The notes under the pieces were generated by a model that worked only from the letters and a program-made list of their open reading frames with translations, made no database searches and had not been told where the DNA came from. A DNA stretch of 64,000 bases, taken from positions 1,798,001 to 1,862,000 of the forward strand of contig NZ_CP117879.1 in NCBI RefSeq assembly GCF_028736155.1, read 5' to 3'. The translations under genes were made by a program, and so were the position numbers. Positions 42,641 through 51,480 of this stretch are shown here, piece by piece; position 1 is the stretch's first letter, and each line of letters begins with the position of its first letter. The stretch is from Flavobacterium sp. KACC 22763 (GTDB lineage Bacteria > Bacteroidota > Bacteroidia > Flavobacteriales > Flavobacteriaceae).

Positions 42641-43675
42641 CTAATCAATCAATCTTCTTATTCCGTATGGATCAATCGTAATTATAGAACCATCTTCCAA
42701 ATAATCAATTTTGGTTACTTTCATGCTTCGCAAATGCGTTACCCCTTTTGACAAACTCGAATCGTGGTAAAACAAATACCATTCGCCTTCTACTTCACAA
42801 ATTGAATGGTGCGATGTCCAACCTACAACTGGATTCAAAATTCTTCCCTGATACGTAAATGGTCCATACGGATTGCTGCCAATAGCATAACAAATAAAAT
42901 GCGTATCGCCTGTCGAATACGAGAAATAATATTTTCCGTTGTATTTGTGAACCCAAGAAGCTTCAAAAAAACGTCTGGCATTATCTCCTGCCAAAATCAC
43001 TTTTCCGTTTTCATCCAAAATTTGAATTTCTTTTGGTTCTTCGGCAAATTCCAACATATCATCTCTTAACAAAGCTACTATTGGCCCTAAAGCTTTTTCT
43101 TCAGCCAAAGGTTCTTCGTTATTTTGATCGTACTGATGATTACGGTACTTCTGAAGCTGTCCGCCCCATATTCCTCCAAAATAAATATAATGTTTACCAT
43201 CTTCATCTTCAAAAACAGCAGGATCTATGCTGTAACTTCCTTTTATCGCTTCTTTTTCAGGAACAAAAGGCCCAACTGGCGAATCCGAAATGGCAACGCC
43301 AATCTGAAAAATTCCGTTAGCTCGTTTAGCTGGGAAATACAGATAATACTTTCCGTTTTTATGAGCTGCATCAGGTGCCCACATTTGTTTTTCAGCCCAA
43401 GCAACATCATTTACATGCAACGCAACACCATTATCAACTGCTTCTGATGAAATATCTTCCATAGAAAAAACATGGTAATCTTCCATTCCGAAATGATCCC
43501 CATTATCATTAAACGGAATTCCGGCATCAATATCATGAGATGGATAAATGTAAATTTTTCCGTTGAATACATGTGCCGAAGGATCGGCTGTGTACATATG
43601 GGACACTAAAGGCTTTGAAATCGCCAGGTCATTAATTTCCTCAAAATTAATGTGTTCAATGCTATCTTCAGGCAT
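42641..43675 (-). CDS. Cytoplasmic GH43 beta-xylosidase/arabinofuranosidase
   Basis: The protein has 344 residues and no signal peptide (start MPEDSIEHINFEE), unlike the four exported GH43 proteins of this window. It is a lone GH43 propeller without accessory modules. The catalytic acids are in MYTADPSAHVFNG, YSIDPAVFEDEDGK and FFEASWVHKYNG. It starts 21 bp after the symporter gene. Together they suggest import of short xylo- or arabinoxylo-oligosaccharides and final hydrolysis inside the cell. It resembles intracellular GH43 subfamily 1 enzymes; the subfamily is by eye. Confidence 0.9.
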   Translation of the reverse strand: MPEDSIEHINFEEINDLAISKPLVSHMYTADPSAHVFNGKIYIYPSHDIDAGIPFNDNGDHFGMEDYHVFSMEDISSEAVDNGVALHVNDVAWAEKQMWAPDAAHKNGKYYLYFPAKRANGIFQIGVAISDSPVGPFVPEKEAIKGSYSIDPAVFEDEDGKHYIYFGGIWGGQLQKYRNHQYDQNNEEPLAEEKALGPIVALLRDDMLEFAEEPKEIQILDENGKVILAGDNARRFFEASWVHKYNGKYYFSYSTGDTHFICYAIGSNPYGPFTYQGRILNPVVGWTSHHSICEVEGEWYLFYHDSSLSKGVTHLRSMKVTKIDYLEDGSIITIDPYGIRRLID

Positions 43676-43696
43676 AGTAATATTTTGTTTAAATGA

Positions 43697-45148
43697 TTAA
43701 GCTCTTCTTTGTTTTAGTTCGGTTTCGATCTGCACTTCCATTTCTTTGTTAATTTTATAGAAAAACAGCAATCCAGCTCCAATTAAAAATGGAATTGCAG
43801 GAAAAATACTCACCAGTAATTTGATTCCATTTATCGCAGTTTGAGACTGCTCTGGTGCATTTGGAACGTAATGGAAATAACCCAAAAATAAAGTGGTTAA
43901 AGCACCTCCAACACTTAATCCCGTTTTTAGTCCAACCATCATTGCAGAGAATATAATAGCAGTTGCGCGACGGTTATTGAGCCATTCTGAATAATCGGCA
44001 ACATCGGCAATCATTGCCCAAAGAATCGGAATTGTGATTCCGTAGAAAAATCCGTGCAGAATTTGAGAGAAAAACATCAGACTAATTGATGTTGGCGGAT
44101 AAAAATAGAATGCAATAATGAATAAAGTCGAGATGAATAAAAACACCCCAAAAACATTTCTTTTTCCGTACTTGTCTGCCAGATTTTTAGAAAGTGTAAT
44201 GCCAACAATCATAAAAATAATTCCGCCTGCATTAAACAGTCCGAAACCTGCTGAAACGGGGTCATTCCCAAAATGATTCAATCCGATATTGGATAAAGCA
44301 TCTAAAATAGGCTGAATAAAAATGGCTAATTGCTCTTTATCCACATAATTTTCAAAATAATACACATACGAACCACCTTTCATTGCCAAAGTCACAAAAA
44401 CCAAAGTCGTTAGCGAAAGCATAATTATCCAAGGCCTGTTTTTGATTAAATCGCTTAAATCTTCTCTTACGCTTGACTTTTGTTCTGGTTTGGGAATGAT
44501 TCTTTCTTTTGTAGTTAAAAAAGTAATTAAAAGCATGATTGTTCCAATAATGGCCAGCGCAGTCATTACTTTTTCGATTCCGATCGCTTTATCTCCGTTT
44601 CCGGCACTTTTGATAATGCCAAGCATAAAAACCTGAACAAAAAACTGGGCAAACATCACCGCAACAAAACGATAGGACGACATACTATTTCGTTCTTTCA
44701 TATCACCCGTAATAACACCGCTTAAAGCAGAATATGGCAGGTTGTTTCCGGCATAAAAAAGCAACAGCAAAGTATAGGTGATAACTGCATAAATTACTTT
44801 TCCTTTGTATGAGAAATCGGGAGTTGAAAACGCCAATAAAGCAACTGCTCCAAGCGGAATCGCTGTCAATAAAATCCACGGCCTGAATTTTCCCCATTTG
44901 GTACTGGTTCTGTCTGCCAAAACCCCAATAATCGGATTAAAAATAAAAGCTGCTACCAATCCAACAATCAGCATAATGATCGAAGAATCTGTTGGCGATA
45001 AGCCGTAAATGTCGGTATAGAAATACGCCAAATACGTCATCAGAGTTTGAAAAACTAAATTGGCTGCTAAGTCTCCTAAGCTGTATCCAATTTTTTCTTT
45101 GATGGATAGTTTTTGTGAAATGTTAGTCATTCGTGGGTTTGTGGTCAT
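43697..45148 (-). CDS. GPH-family (MFS) sugar-cation symporter
   Basis: The protein has 483 residues with about twelve hydrophobic segments. The N-terminal KIGYSLGDLAANLVFQTLMTY and the cytoplasmic loop GVLADRTSTKWGKFRPWIL are marks of the glycoside-pentoside-hexuronide symporter family (XynB/XylP/MelB-like). It carries sugars or short oligosaccharides across the inner membrane with H+ or Na+. The downstream cytoplasmic GH43 points to xylobiose or a related oligosaccharide as cargo. The gene has its own promoter region with two operators 78 bp apart (45260 and 45338). A start ten residues later (MTNISQKLS is at residue 7) is also possible. Confidence 0.92.
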   Translation of the reverse strand: MTTNPRMTNISQKLSIKEKIGYSLGDLAANLVFQTLMTYLAYFYTDIYGLSPTDSSIIMLIVGLVAAFIFNPIIGVLADRTSTKWGKFRPWILLTAIPLGAVALLAFSTPDFSYKGKVIYAVITYTLLLLFYAGNNLPYSALSGVITGDMKERNSMSSYRFVAVMFAQFFVQVFMLGIIKSAGNGDKAIGIEKVMTALAIIGTIMLLITFLTTKERIIPKPEQKSSVREDLSDLIKNRPWIIMLSLTTLVFVTLAMKGGSYVYYFENYVDKEQLAIFIQPILDALSNIGLNHFGNDPVSAGFGLFNAGGIIFMIVGITLSKNLADKYGKRNVFGVFLFISTLFIIAFYFYPPTSISLMFFSQILHGFFYGITIPILWAMIADVADYSEWLNNRRATAIIFSAMMVGLKTGLSVGGALTTLFLGYFHYVPNAPEQSQTAINGIKLLVSIFPAIPFLIGAGLLFFYKINKEMEVQIETELKQRRA

Positions 45149-45259
45149 TTTATTGATTAGTTATGTAAGCAAAAGTGGTTTCTAAAAATAAAGCTATTCA
45201 GTTTTTTTGATCATTTCTCATTCTTTTAACTGCTAATATCATGGCAGTTTTCATTAAAA

Positions 45260-45269
45260 CAATCGGTTG
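45260..45269. promoter_or_regulatory. LacI-type operator CAATCGGTTG, downstream of the symporter promoter
   Basis: An exact copy placed where it could block elongation just after initiation at the TAAATTTG element. Confidence 0.75.
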
Positions 45270-45337
45270 TGTAAAATTATACAAAAAAACATATTTTACA
45301 AATTTACTTTTCTTTATTTAATTTATTTTTCAAATCA

Positions 45338-45347
45338 CAACCGATTG
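45338..45347. promoter_or_regulatory. LacI-type operator CAACCGATTG, upstream of the symporter promoter
   Basis: An exact copy 78 bp (start to start) from the site at 45260 and 40 bp after the GH10 stop codon. Confidence 0.75.
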
Positions 45348-45386
45348 TTAATTAATTTATAAAAATCCAAGTATTTTTAGCAGTTA

Positions 45387-46493
45387 TTATTTGGTTTCTT
45401 TAAGATTTAAAATACTGCTGTAAGCTTTTTTATGCCTTAAAGTCGCATCAAATGGCAACGGATAATTAGTTCTTCCTTTTATTGGCCAATCGTTTAGCCA
45501 AGATTGTCCGTCATGAACTCCCCAAAAAGTAACACGGCTGATTTTATCTTTGTGTTTCAAAAATAATTTAAAAATCGATTCATAACGTTCTGCAAGTTTG
45601 TTTTGAATAGAATCTGGCAATGCTTTCGGATATGGATTCATTTTTGCGCTTCCTTCAAATTTTTGACTAATCTCTGCTCCTTTCAAATCCCACGGATTTG
45701 GCAAAACCGTAATATCTAATTCTGTGAACGCTACTTTAAGCCCTAAAGCCGAATATTCTAAAATGCTTTTTTCTATTTCTTCGATTGATGGACTTTCCAA
45801 TCGCCAATGTCCCTGGATTCCAACTCCATAAACTTTTCCGCCTTCGGCTTTTATTTTTTTGATTAAAGCAATCGCTCCTGCTCTTTTTGCAGGTTCTTCG
45901 ATATTATAATCGTTATAATATAATTCTGCTTTTGGATCTGCTTTTGCCGCTAGTTTGAAAGCGTTAACCAAATATTTTTCGCCCAATGTTTTCAAAAAAA
46001 CAGATTGTCTTAAAGTTCCATCCTCATTCAAAGCTTCGTTTACAACATCCCAAGAGTTGATTCTGCCTTTGTATCTGGAAACTATTGTCGTAATATGATC
46101 TTGCATAAATGCTTTCATTTCCGTACTGTCGGCAATCTTTTCCATCCAAGGCGCTAATTGGCTGTGCCAAATCAGAGTATGTCCGTGAATAAACATCTTA
46201 TTCTTTTCTCCATACGCCACAAATTTATCAGACAAAGTAAAATCATATTTGTCCTTTTGCGGATGCGTAAACATAGATTTCATGATGTTTTCTGCCGTAA
46301 TTGCATTAAATTCTTTTCGAATCAAAAAATCTTCTTTTTTGTCTTTTTCTTCGATTTGATTCGCGCTTAAAGCAGTACCAATGTAAAAATCATCTTTGTA
46401 AGCATCTTTTAATGAAGCGGTTTCTTTTTGCGATGTACAGCTGACAGCCAGCAAAGTTGTGACGGCAACTAAATAAGGTTTAATGCATTTCAT
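45387..46493 (-). CDS. GH10 endo-1,4-beta-xylanase, lipoprotein
   Basis: The protein has 368 residues with a lipoprotein signal (TTLLAVSCTSQ), so it is probably membrane-anchored. It is a single GH10 barrel. The acid/base Glu lies in SWDVVNEALNEDG and the nucleophile Glu in VAFTELDITVLP. Further marks are FNAITAENIMKSMFTHP and HGHTLIWHSQLAPWM. It cuts the beta-1,4-xylan backbone. It is the last gene of the glucuronate-linked group, 51 bp after GH115, and the only endo-xylanase in the window. No CBM is present. Confidence 0.95.
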   Translation of the reverse strand: MKCIKPYLVAVTTLLAVSCTSQKETASLKDAYKDDFYIGTALSANQIEEKDKKEDFLIRKEFNAITAENIMKSMFTHPQKDKYDFTLSDKFVAYGEKNKMFIHGHTLIWHSQLAPWMEKIADSTEMKAFMQDHITTIVSRYKGRINSWDVVNEALNEDGTLRQSVFLKTLGEKYLVNAFKLAAKADPKAELYYNDYNIEEPAKRAGAIALIKKIKAEGGKVYGVGIQGHWRLESPSIEEIEKSILEYSALGLKVAFTELDITVLPNPWDLKGAEISQKFEGSAKMNPYPKALPDSIQNKLAERYESIFKLFLKHKDKISRVTFWGVHDGQSWLNDWPIKGRTNYPLPFDATLRHKKAYSSILNLKETK

Positions 46494-46544
46494 ATTTTTT
46501 GGTTTAAATAGTTAATAGTTTTTTTCTCTTAACGGAGATAGTAA

Positions 46545-49151
46545 TCATTCCTTCCTAAAACTCTGTGGCGATCCCAAATACGACTGCAAAACTTTTCCTT
46601 CTTGGGTTTCAATTACAATTTTTTGAAGCACCAAAGCAGGATCAATTCCGTAAATTTTCAAAACATGATTTCCTGCTTTTTCAATTTTATGAGTTGAGGC
46701 TATTATTTTAATATTATTCGCGACAGATTCTACCCAAGCTTTTTCCGAAGAATCTGCGTTGAGGTTCATGATTTGCGGTTTCTCATCATCAAAGCCGATT
46801 CCGTATTTTAATCCGTCTCCCTTTTTAAAATTGATTGTTGGCGAAAAATAGGCATTTACTTTTATTTTTCCTTTGCTAAAAAAACAAACAGTGTACTCTA
46901 ACCTTGGAGACTGTTCCGAAATCTCAACAGGTTTACTATTCGAAGGCTTTAAAGTTACTCCTGATGATGTTTTTCCAAGATTTGGAATTATCGTCCATTT
47001 TACAGAATCTGAATTTATTGCTTTAGTATAATTTTCACTTTCTATTGAAATGTAACCGTCGTTCTCAATAAAACCATGAGCTTGAGCTAAATCTTGTTTT
47101 TTGCTAATTGATGTCTCTTTTTTTAAAATCTCTTCAGCGGTAATCACTTTTACCGCTTGAACTGCAGGCGCAATTTTCTTTGTTTTCGGCATCACATTTT
47201 TCTCAGGCTGCTGCCAATTATCATAACCTATATGTGTCTGAGACATCATGTGATTCCACTTCCCATTGGCCATTTGGGCATGATAATAATTTGTGAGCTC
47301 GGCATCTTTTTCAAATAACTTCTTTACTTTTTCGCCATAATCATTTGCAGCGACATTTCCCTGTTCTGCATACAATTGATTTTTAGCCTGCGCCACATAC
47401 AACTCATTTAAATTAGCGCTTGCCAAAACAGGAAATAAAACCAGCTGATAAAAAGCACCTTTGTATTCTGGTTTCAATTTTTCATTTACCGAATTAGCTT
47501 TTTCAACCAGTTTCTGATATTCTGCAACAATCCTATCTGCTTCATTATAATTCGTTATACTATATGTTCTTGAGTCTAATAATTCAGGCTTTCTTCGTGA
47601 GTTATATTTTGTATATAATTTCAAAATCTCTGCAATTTCAGCTGTAAACTGATTGTCAAAATTCTTTTTAGCCCAATCTGCATAATACTGTTCTAAATTC
47701 CCAGCATTGAACTTTTCAGGGTTCCACGCCATGTTCAAGAAAAATTCAATCGGAAATTCCATTGGTTTGATGTCTCCCACATTTACAATCCAGATTTTAT
47801 CGACACCGTATTGATACGCCAAATCCATTTGTTCCCAAACTCTTTCAATTTGATTCGTGTTGATCCATTTGTAATTTCTTGGGCCGCCAACATAATCGTA
47901 ATGATAATAAATGCCATAGCCGCCTTTTCTGGGTTTCGAATCCAGTTCTGGAAGTTTGCGGATATTTCCCCAATTATCATCACACAGCAAAAGCGTAATA
48001 TCATCGGGAACTGTCATGCCTTTGTCATAATAATCCTGAACTTCTTTGTAAAGCGCCCACAGTTGCGGAGTTTCCTCTGCTGGCTTTTTCGTAATTTGTG
48101 AAATGATATTTCTTTGTGTTTTTACAATATTTTCTAATAACTCAATCGCAGTTCCTTCCGTCATAGGTTCGTCGCCGTCGCCACGCATTCCAATGGTAAC
48201 GATGGTTTCCTTGTTTCCCATTCGTTTAATTCCGTCTTTCCAGAATTGAATCAAAGCTTCTGAATTGGCAGTAAAATCCCATTTCCCGTTAGATTTTCCC
48301 CATTCGGCATGGGCTCTCGTTAAGGGTTCATGATGCGAAGTTCCCATTACAATACCGTATTCATCAGCCAAAACAGCGTTCTGCGGATCTTCAACATAAA
48401 ACATTCTGCCCCACATTGCCGGCCATAAATAGTTGCCTTTCATTCGCAGAATCAATTCAAAAACTTTATCGTAGAATTTCGAATTGAAACCTCCAAATTT
48501 TTCGAATGCCCAGCCAGTTAATGCTGGAGCTTCATCATTTATAAAAATCCCCCTGTATTTTACTTTTGGCTCTCCCTGCGAATGAATTCCAGGCCTAACA
48601 TGCAATTCTGATTGTTTTTTAACTGGAACATCAGCCCAATAATACCAAGGCGAAACTCCAATTTGATTAGACAAATCATAAATTCCGTAAATCGTTCCTC
48701 TTTTATCTGAACCTGCAATCACCAGCGCTTTCTTGATTCCTTTAAACGGATTTTCAACTATCTGCGTGGCAAATTTTTCCCATTTCCCCTGAAGCAGATT
48801 CGCATCAATTTTTCCTTTTTTGGCTAAATGATTGATGATTTCACTTTTTCCAAGTGTACCAATAATAACAACAAAATCTTCTGCTTCTGAAATCTTTTTA
48901 ATTCTTTTCGGATGTAAATCGGAAACCTTAAAAAGATCATTTTCCAAATGTCCTATTACTTTTAAAACTCCTGCATAATCTTTATCGTCAACCAAAATTG
49001 AAGCTATTTTCCCATTGCCTACTAAAGGAAAATTTTCTTTAGAAGCCTGATTGACTACATATTTTTCTGGATTTATCGCATATGAATTTGTGCTTAATCC
49101 GATTAGGAAAAACAGCAGGATTATGTATGAAGTTTTAATTTTTAAACACAT
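46545..49151 (-). CDS. GH115 xylan alpha-1,2-glucuronidase
   Basis: The protein has 868 residues with a signal ending LSTNSYA. GH115 hallmarks are seen: GSDKRGTIYGIYDLSNQIGVSPWYYW in the N-terminal domain, then YRGIFINDEAPALTGWA, NYLWPAMWGRMFYVEDP, TSHHEPLTRAHAEWG and DEPMTEGTAIELLE, followed by helical and C-terminal beta domains (LEYTVCFFSKGKIKVNAYF). GH115 removes (4-O-methyl)glucuronate from internal residues of intact xylan, complementing GH67, which acts on oligosaccharide ends. It lies 138 bp downstream of uxuA, across a hairpin repeat, and before GH10. The length is at the lower side of the family. Confidence 0.92.
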   Translation of the reverse strand: MCLKIKTSYIILLFFLIGLSTNSYAINPEKYVVNQASKENFPLVGNGKIASILVDDKDYAGVLKVIGHLENDLFKVSDLHPKRIKKISEAEDFVVIIGTLGKSEIINHLAKKGKIDANLLQGKWEKFATQIVENPFKGIKKALVIAGSDKRGTIYGIYDLSNQIGVSPWYYWADVPVKKQSELHVRPGIHSQGEPKVKYRGIFINDEAPALTGWAFEKFGGFNSKFYDKVFELILRMKGNYLWPAMWGRMFYVEDPQNAVLADEYGIVMGTSHHEPLTRAHAEWGKSNGKWDFTANSEALIQFWKDGIKRMGNKETIVTIGMRGDGDEPMTEGTAIELLENIVKTQRNIISQITKKPAEETPQLWALYKEVQDYYDKGMTVPDDITLLLCDDNWGNIRKLPELDSKPRKGGYGIYYHYDYVGGPRNYKWINTNQIERVWEQMDLAYQYGVDKIWIVNVGDIKPMEFPIEFFLNMAWNPEKFNAGNLEQYYADWAKKNFDNQFTAEIAEILKLYTKYNSRRKPELLDSRTYSITNYNEADRIVAEYQKLVEKANSVNEKLKPEYKGAFYQLVLFPVLASANLNELYVAQAKNQLYAEQGNVAANDYGEKVKKLFEKDAELTNYYHAQMANGKWNHMMSQTHIGYDNWQQPEKNVMPKTKKIAPAVQAVKVITAEEILKKETSISKKQDLAQAHGFIENDGYISIESENYTKAINSDSVKWTIIPNLGKTSSGVTLKPSNSKPVEISEQSPRLEYTVCFFSKGKIKVNAYFSPTINFKKGDGLKYGIGFDDEKPQIMNLNADSSEKAWVESVANNIKIIASTHKIEKAGNHVLKIYGIDPALVLQKIVIETQEGKVLQSYLGSPQSFRKE

Positions 49152-49177
49152 AGCGTGACAACCTTTTTATTTAATCT

Positions 49178-49253
49178 CGCAAAATGGCAGAGTCGCATAG
49201 CAATTCTTTTTAAGCCTTTTCAAAACAAAGCTTTGCGGCTCTGCCACTTTGCG
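49178..49253. repeat. REP-like imperfect inverted repeat
   Basis: A 20-nt arm (49178-49197, CGCAAAATGGCAGAGTCGCA) pairs with 49234-49253 with two mismatches across a 36-nt loop. It shares the CGCAAAG / GCCGCAAAG words with the repeat at 50478-50559. It fills the gap between uxuA and GH115. Confidence 0.7.
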
Positions 49254-49289
49254 GGCAATTCTAAGCGCATTAGATTTAGAAAACTTTAA

Positions 49290-50462
49290 TTATAAATTCA
49301 ATTTATACCCAATTCCCATTTCCAAACCTCTTAACTCCGCCAAACCTTTTAACCTTCCCGTCAACGAATAACCCGGATAAGTTTCAGCTGCTTCATCAAC
49401 TCTATGCAGAAAACCGTGATCTGGGCGCATTGGGATACTAATTTTAGTTTTATTCGCTAACACCAGCAATTTCTCAACAATCGCTTCCATTTTAACATCA
49501 CCGTTTAAATGCTCTGATTCCCTAAAAATAGTTTCGCTTTCGCGGATAGTATTTCTCAGGTGCAAAAAGTGAATTCGGTCTCCAAAATCGTCTATTATTC
49601 TTTCCAGATTGTTTTTTGGATCGGCACTTAACGAACCTGTGCAATAGCACAATCCGTTTGCTGCTGATGGAACGGCATCAAAAATCGCTTTCAAATCTTC
49701 TTCTGTTGAGACAATTCTTGGAAGGCCTAAAACCGAAAACGGGGGATCATCCGGATGAATGGCTAATCTTTGTCCATTTTTCTCCGCAATCGGAGTTACT
49801 TCTGATAAAAAATAAATCAGGTTTTCTCTTAGCTTTTGATTGTCGATTTCAGCATAATTTTCTAAAAGAGACAAAATCTGTTCTGCTGTAAAATTGATTT
49901 TGCTTCCCGGAAGTCCTAACAAAACATTTTTAAACAATAATGCTTTTTCATCTTCCGATAATTGATTTCCAAACTGTAACGCTTTTTCTTTTTCAGCATC
50001 AGAATAATCGCTTTCCGAATCCGGTCTTTTTAAAAGAAAAACATCAAAATAAGCAAACGCATTCTGATTATAGAGCAAAGCCCTACTTCCATCTTCGTTT
50101 ATAAAATTATGATTGGTTCGCACCCAGTCCAGAATCGGCATGAAATTGTAGGTTATGATTTTGATGCCGCACTGCGCCAGATTTTGCAAGCTGATTTTAT
50201 AATTTTCAATGTATATCAGATAATTTCCAGAAGCTCGTTTGATTTCTTCATGAACAGGAAGACTTTCAACGACAGTCCATTCCAAGCCGCAATTGCGAAT
50301 AATTTCCTGTCTTTCTTTTATCGCTTCAACAGTCCAGATCTCGCCAACAGGGACCTGATGCAATGCCGTTACAATTCCTGTTGCGCCCGCTTGCTTAATA
50401 TCGATAAGTTTTACGTTGTCTTGAGGTCCAAACCAACGCATGGTTTGCTGCATTTTTATCAT
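49290..50462 (-). CDS. uxuA: D-mannonate dehydratase
   Basis: The start was placed at the ATG at 50460-50462 (MIKMQQTMRWFGP), giving 390 residues, typical of UxuA. The frame is open to 50513, but those extra codons read through the REP-like repeat. Family marks: RWFGPQDNVKLIDIKQAGATGIVTALH at the N-terminus, the metal-site regions RLAIHPDDPPFSVLGLPR and LCYCTGSLSADP, and MRPDHGFL near the end. It dehydrates D-mannonate to 2-keto-3-deoxygluconate in glucuronate breakdown. The glucuronate comes from GH67 and GH115 in the same group. Uronate isomerase (UxaC) is not in the window. Confidence 0.93.
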   Translation of the reverse strand: MIKMQQTMRWFGPQDNVKLIDIKQAGATGIVTALHQVPVGEIWTVEAIKERQEIIRNCGLEWTVVESLPVHEEIKRASGNYLIYIENYKISLQNLAQCGIKIITYNFMPILDWVRTNHNFINEDGSRALLYNQNAFAYFDVFLLKRPDSESDYSDAEKEKALQFGNQLSEDEKALLFKNVLLGLPGSKINFTAEQILSLLENYAEIDNQKLRENLIYFLSEVTPIAEKNGQRLAIHPDDPPFSVLGLPRIVSTEEDLKAIFDAVPSAANGLCYCTGSLSADPKNNLERIIDDFGDRIHFLHLRNTIRESETIFRESEHLNGDVKMEAIVEKLLVLANKTKISIPMRPDHGFLHRVDEAAETYPGYSLTGRLKGLAELRGLEMGIGYKLNL

Positions 50463-50477
50463 ACTTATTTTTTTTAT

Positions 50478-50559
50478 CTCGCCAAGGTGCAAAGCCGCAA
50501 AGTTTTTATTCAAAAAAGCTTAAAAAGAAAAATACTTTGCGGCTTAGCGTCTTTGCGAG
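50478..50559. repeat. REP-like imperfect inverted repeat
   Basis: The 26-nt arms (50478-50503 and 50534-50559) pair with about five mismatches across a 30-nt AT-rich loop. The core word is GCCGCAAAG. It lies between the SDR gene and uxuA and ends right before the uxuA ribosome-binding region. Confidence 0.7.
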
Positions 50560-50575
50560 CCATTTTCAGCATTCG

Positions 50576-51313
50576 CTAAAACCCAATACTATTCCCGCCA
50601 TCAACAGGCAATACTGTACCTGTAGTATATTTTGATTCGCTTAAAGCAAAATAATAAACCGCATCTGCAATGTCTGAAGGCTCGCCTAAATAGCCCATTG
50701 GCGTTCTTCCCAATACTTTATTTTTTCTTTCCGGATCGTTATCAAGCGCTGTTGATGACATTTTCGTTTTAATGAATCCTGGAGCAATACAGTTGGCACG
50801 AATACCAAACTGAGCCAATTCAACTGCCATAGCACGCGTCATCGCTTCAATAGCGCCTTTGCTTGACGAATATGCAATTACTTTTGGAATTCCGTATTGT
50901 GATGCCATCGAACTGATATTAATGATGCTTCCGCCTCCGTTTTCTTTCATGTTTTTAATCACTTCTCTGCTTACGGCAAAAACGCTCAATAAATTGGTGT
51001 GAATTATCGAAAGGAAATCTTCATTAGTTACCTCGGGAATTTCTTTTTTCATATTGATTCCGGCGTTGTTGACCAAAATATCAATCGGACTGTTTTTGGC
51101 AATGCTTTCAATCATTGCCGGAATACCTTTCAAATCATTTAAATCAAAGATTACAGGAATGGCATTTTCTCCAATTTCTTTACAGGCGTCTTCTGTTTTT
51201 TCTTTCGATCTGCCAATTATATAAGTTGTGATTCCGTTGTCACAAAGCTTTTTTGCCGTTGCAAAACCTAATCCCGAATTTCCTCCCGTTACAATTGCCG
51301 TTTTCTTGCTCAT
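50576..51313 (-). CDS. Short-chain dehydrogenase, probable fructuronate reductase-type step
   Basis: The protein has 245 residues and is a classical SDR. It shows the cofactor loop TGGNSGLGFA, NNAG, the catalytic Ser in INISSMAS and the YxxxK motif in AYSSSKGA. The end PVDGGNSIGF is typical of gluconate-5-dehydrogenase/KduD-like members. It lies between GH67 and uxuA, so it probably reduces D-fructuronate to D-mannonate in place of the unrelated UxuB, or otherwise handles a keto-uronate. The SDR family is certain; the substrate is inferred from neighbours. Confidence 0.85.
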   Translation of the reverse strand: MSKKTAIVTGGNSGLGFATAKKLCDNGITTYIIGRSKEKTEDACKEIGENAIPVIFDLNDLKGIPAMIESIAKNSPIDILVNNAGINMKKEIPEVTNEDFLSIIHTNLLSVFAVSREVIKNMKENGGGSIINISSMASQYGIPKVIAYSSSKGAIEAMTRAMAVELAQFGIRANCIAPGFIKTKMSSTALDNDPERKNKVLGRTPMGYLGEPSDIADAVYYFALSESKYTTGTVLPVDGGNSIGF

Positions 51314-51350
51314 AACTTTTATGCTATATTTTTAGAATGCTGCTAAAACG

Positions 51351-51448
51351 GATTCGCTATTGCGAAAACGCTTATTTACACAGATTTTTTATTTACGATT
51401 TTAATTGGAAAAAATCCGTTTTTTCCCGTGTCTTCGCAATAGTGAATC
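51351..51448. repeat. Inverted repeat between GH67 and the SDR gene
   Basis: GATTCGCTATTGCGAA (51351-51366) pairs with TTCGCAATAGTGAATC (51433-51448) with one mismatch, around a 66-nt loop. ACACAGAT/ATCTGTGT and AAACGGATT/AATCCGTTT words inside and beside it also match but do not nest in a single stem, which suggests a composite or rearranged repeat. Confidence 0.6.
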
Positions 51449-51480
51449 TGCGTCATCTGTGTTACAATTATCCAATTTAT

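Larger units (their letters stand above)
45149..45386 (-). promoter_or_regulatory. Symporter promoter region with two operators
   Basis: In minus-strand order it holds an operator at 45347-45338, a TAAATTTG element at 45306-45299 and a second operator at 45269-45260, about 30 bp below the -7 element. The operators are in opposite orientation and bracket the promoter. A TTTG 24 bp above the -7 element is a weak -33 candidate. Confidence 0.65.

Noticed and set aside
49171..51448. Repeated hairpins as a CRISPR array
   Set aside because: The units are not direct repeats, spacing is ~1 kb and genes lie between them; they are dispersed inverted repeats.
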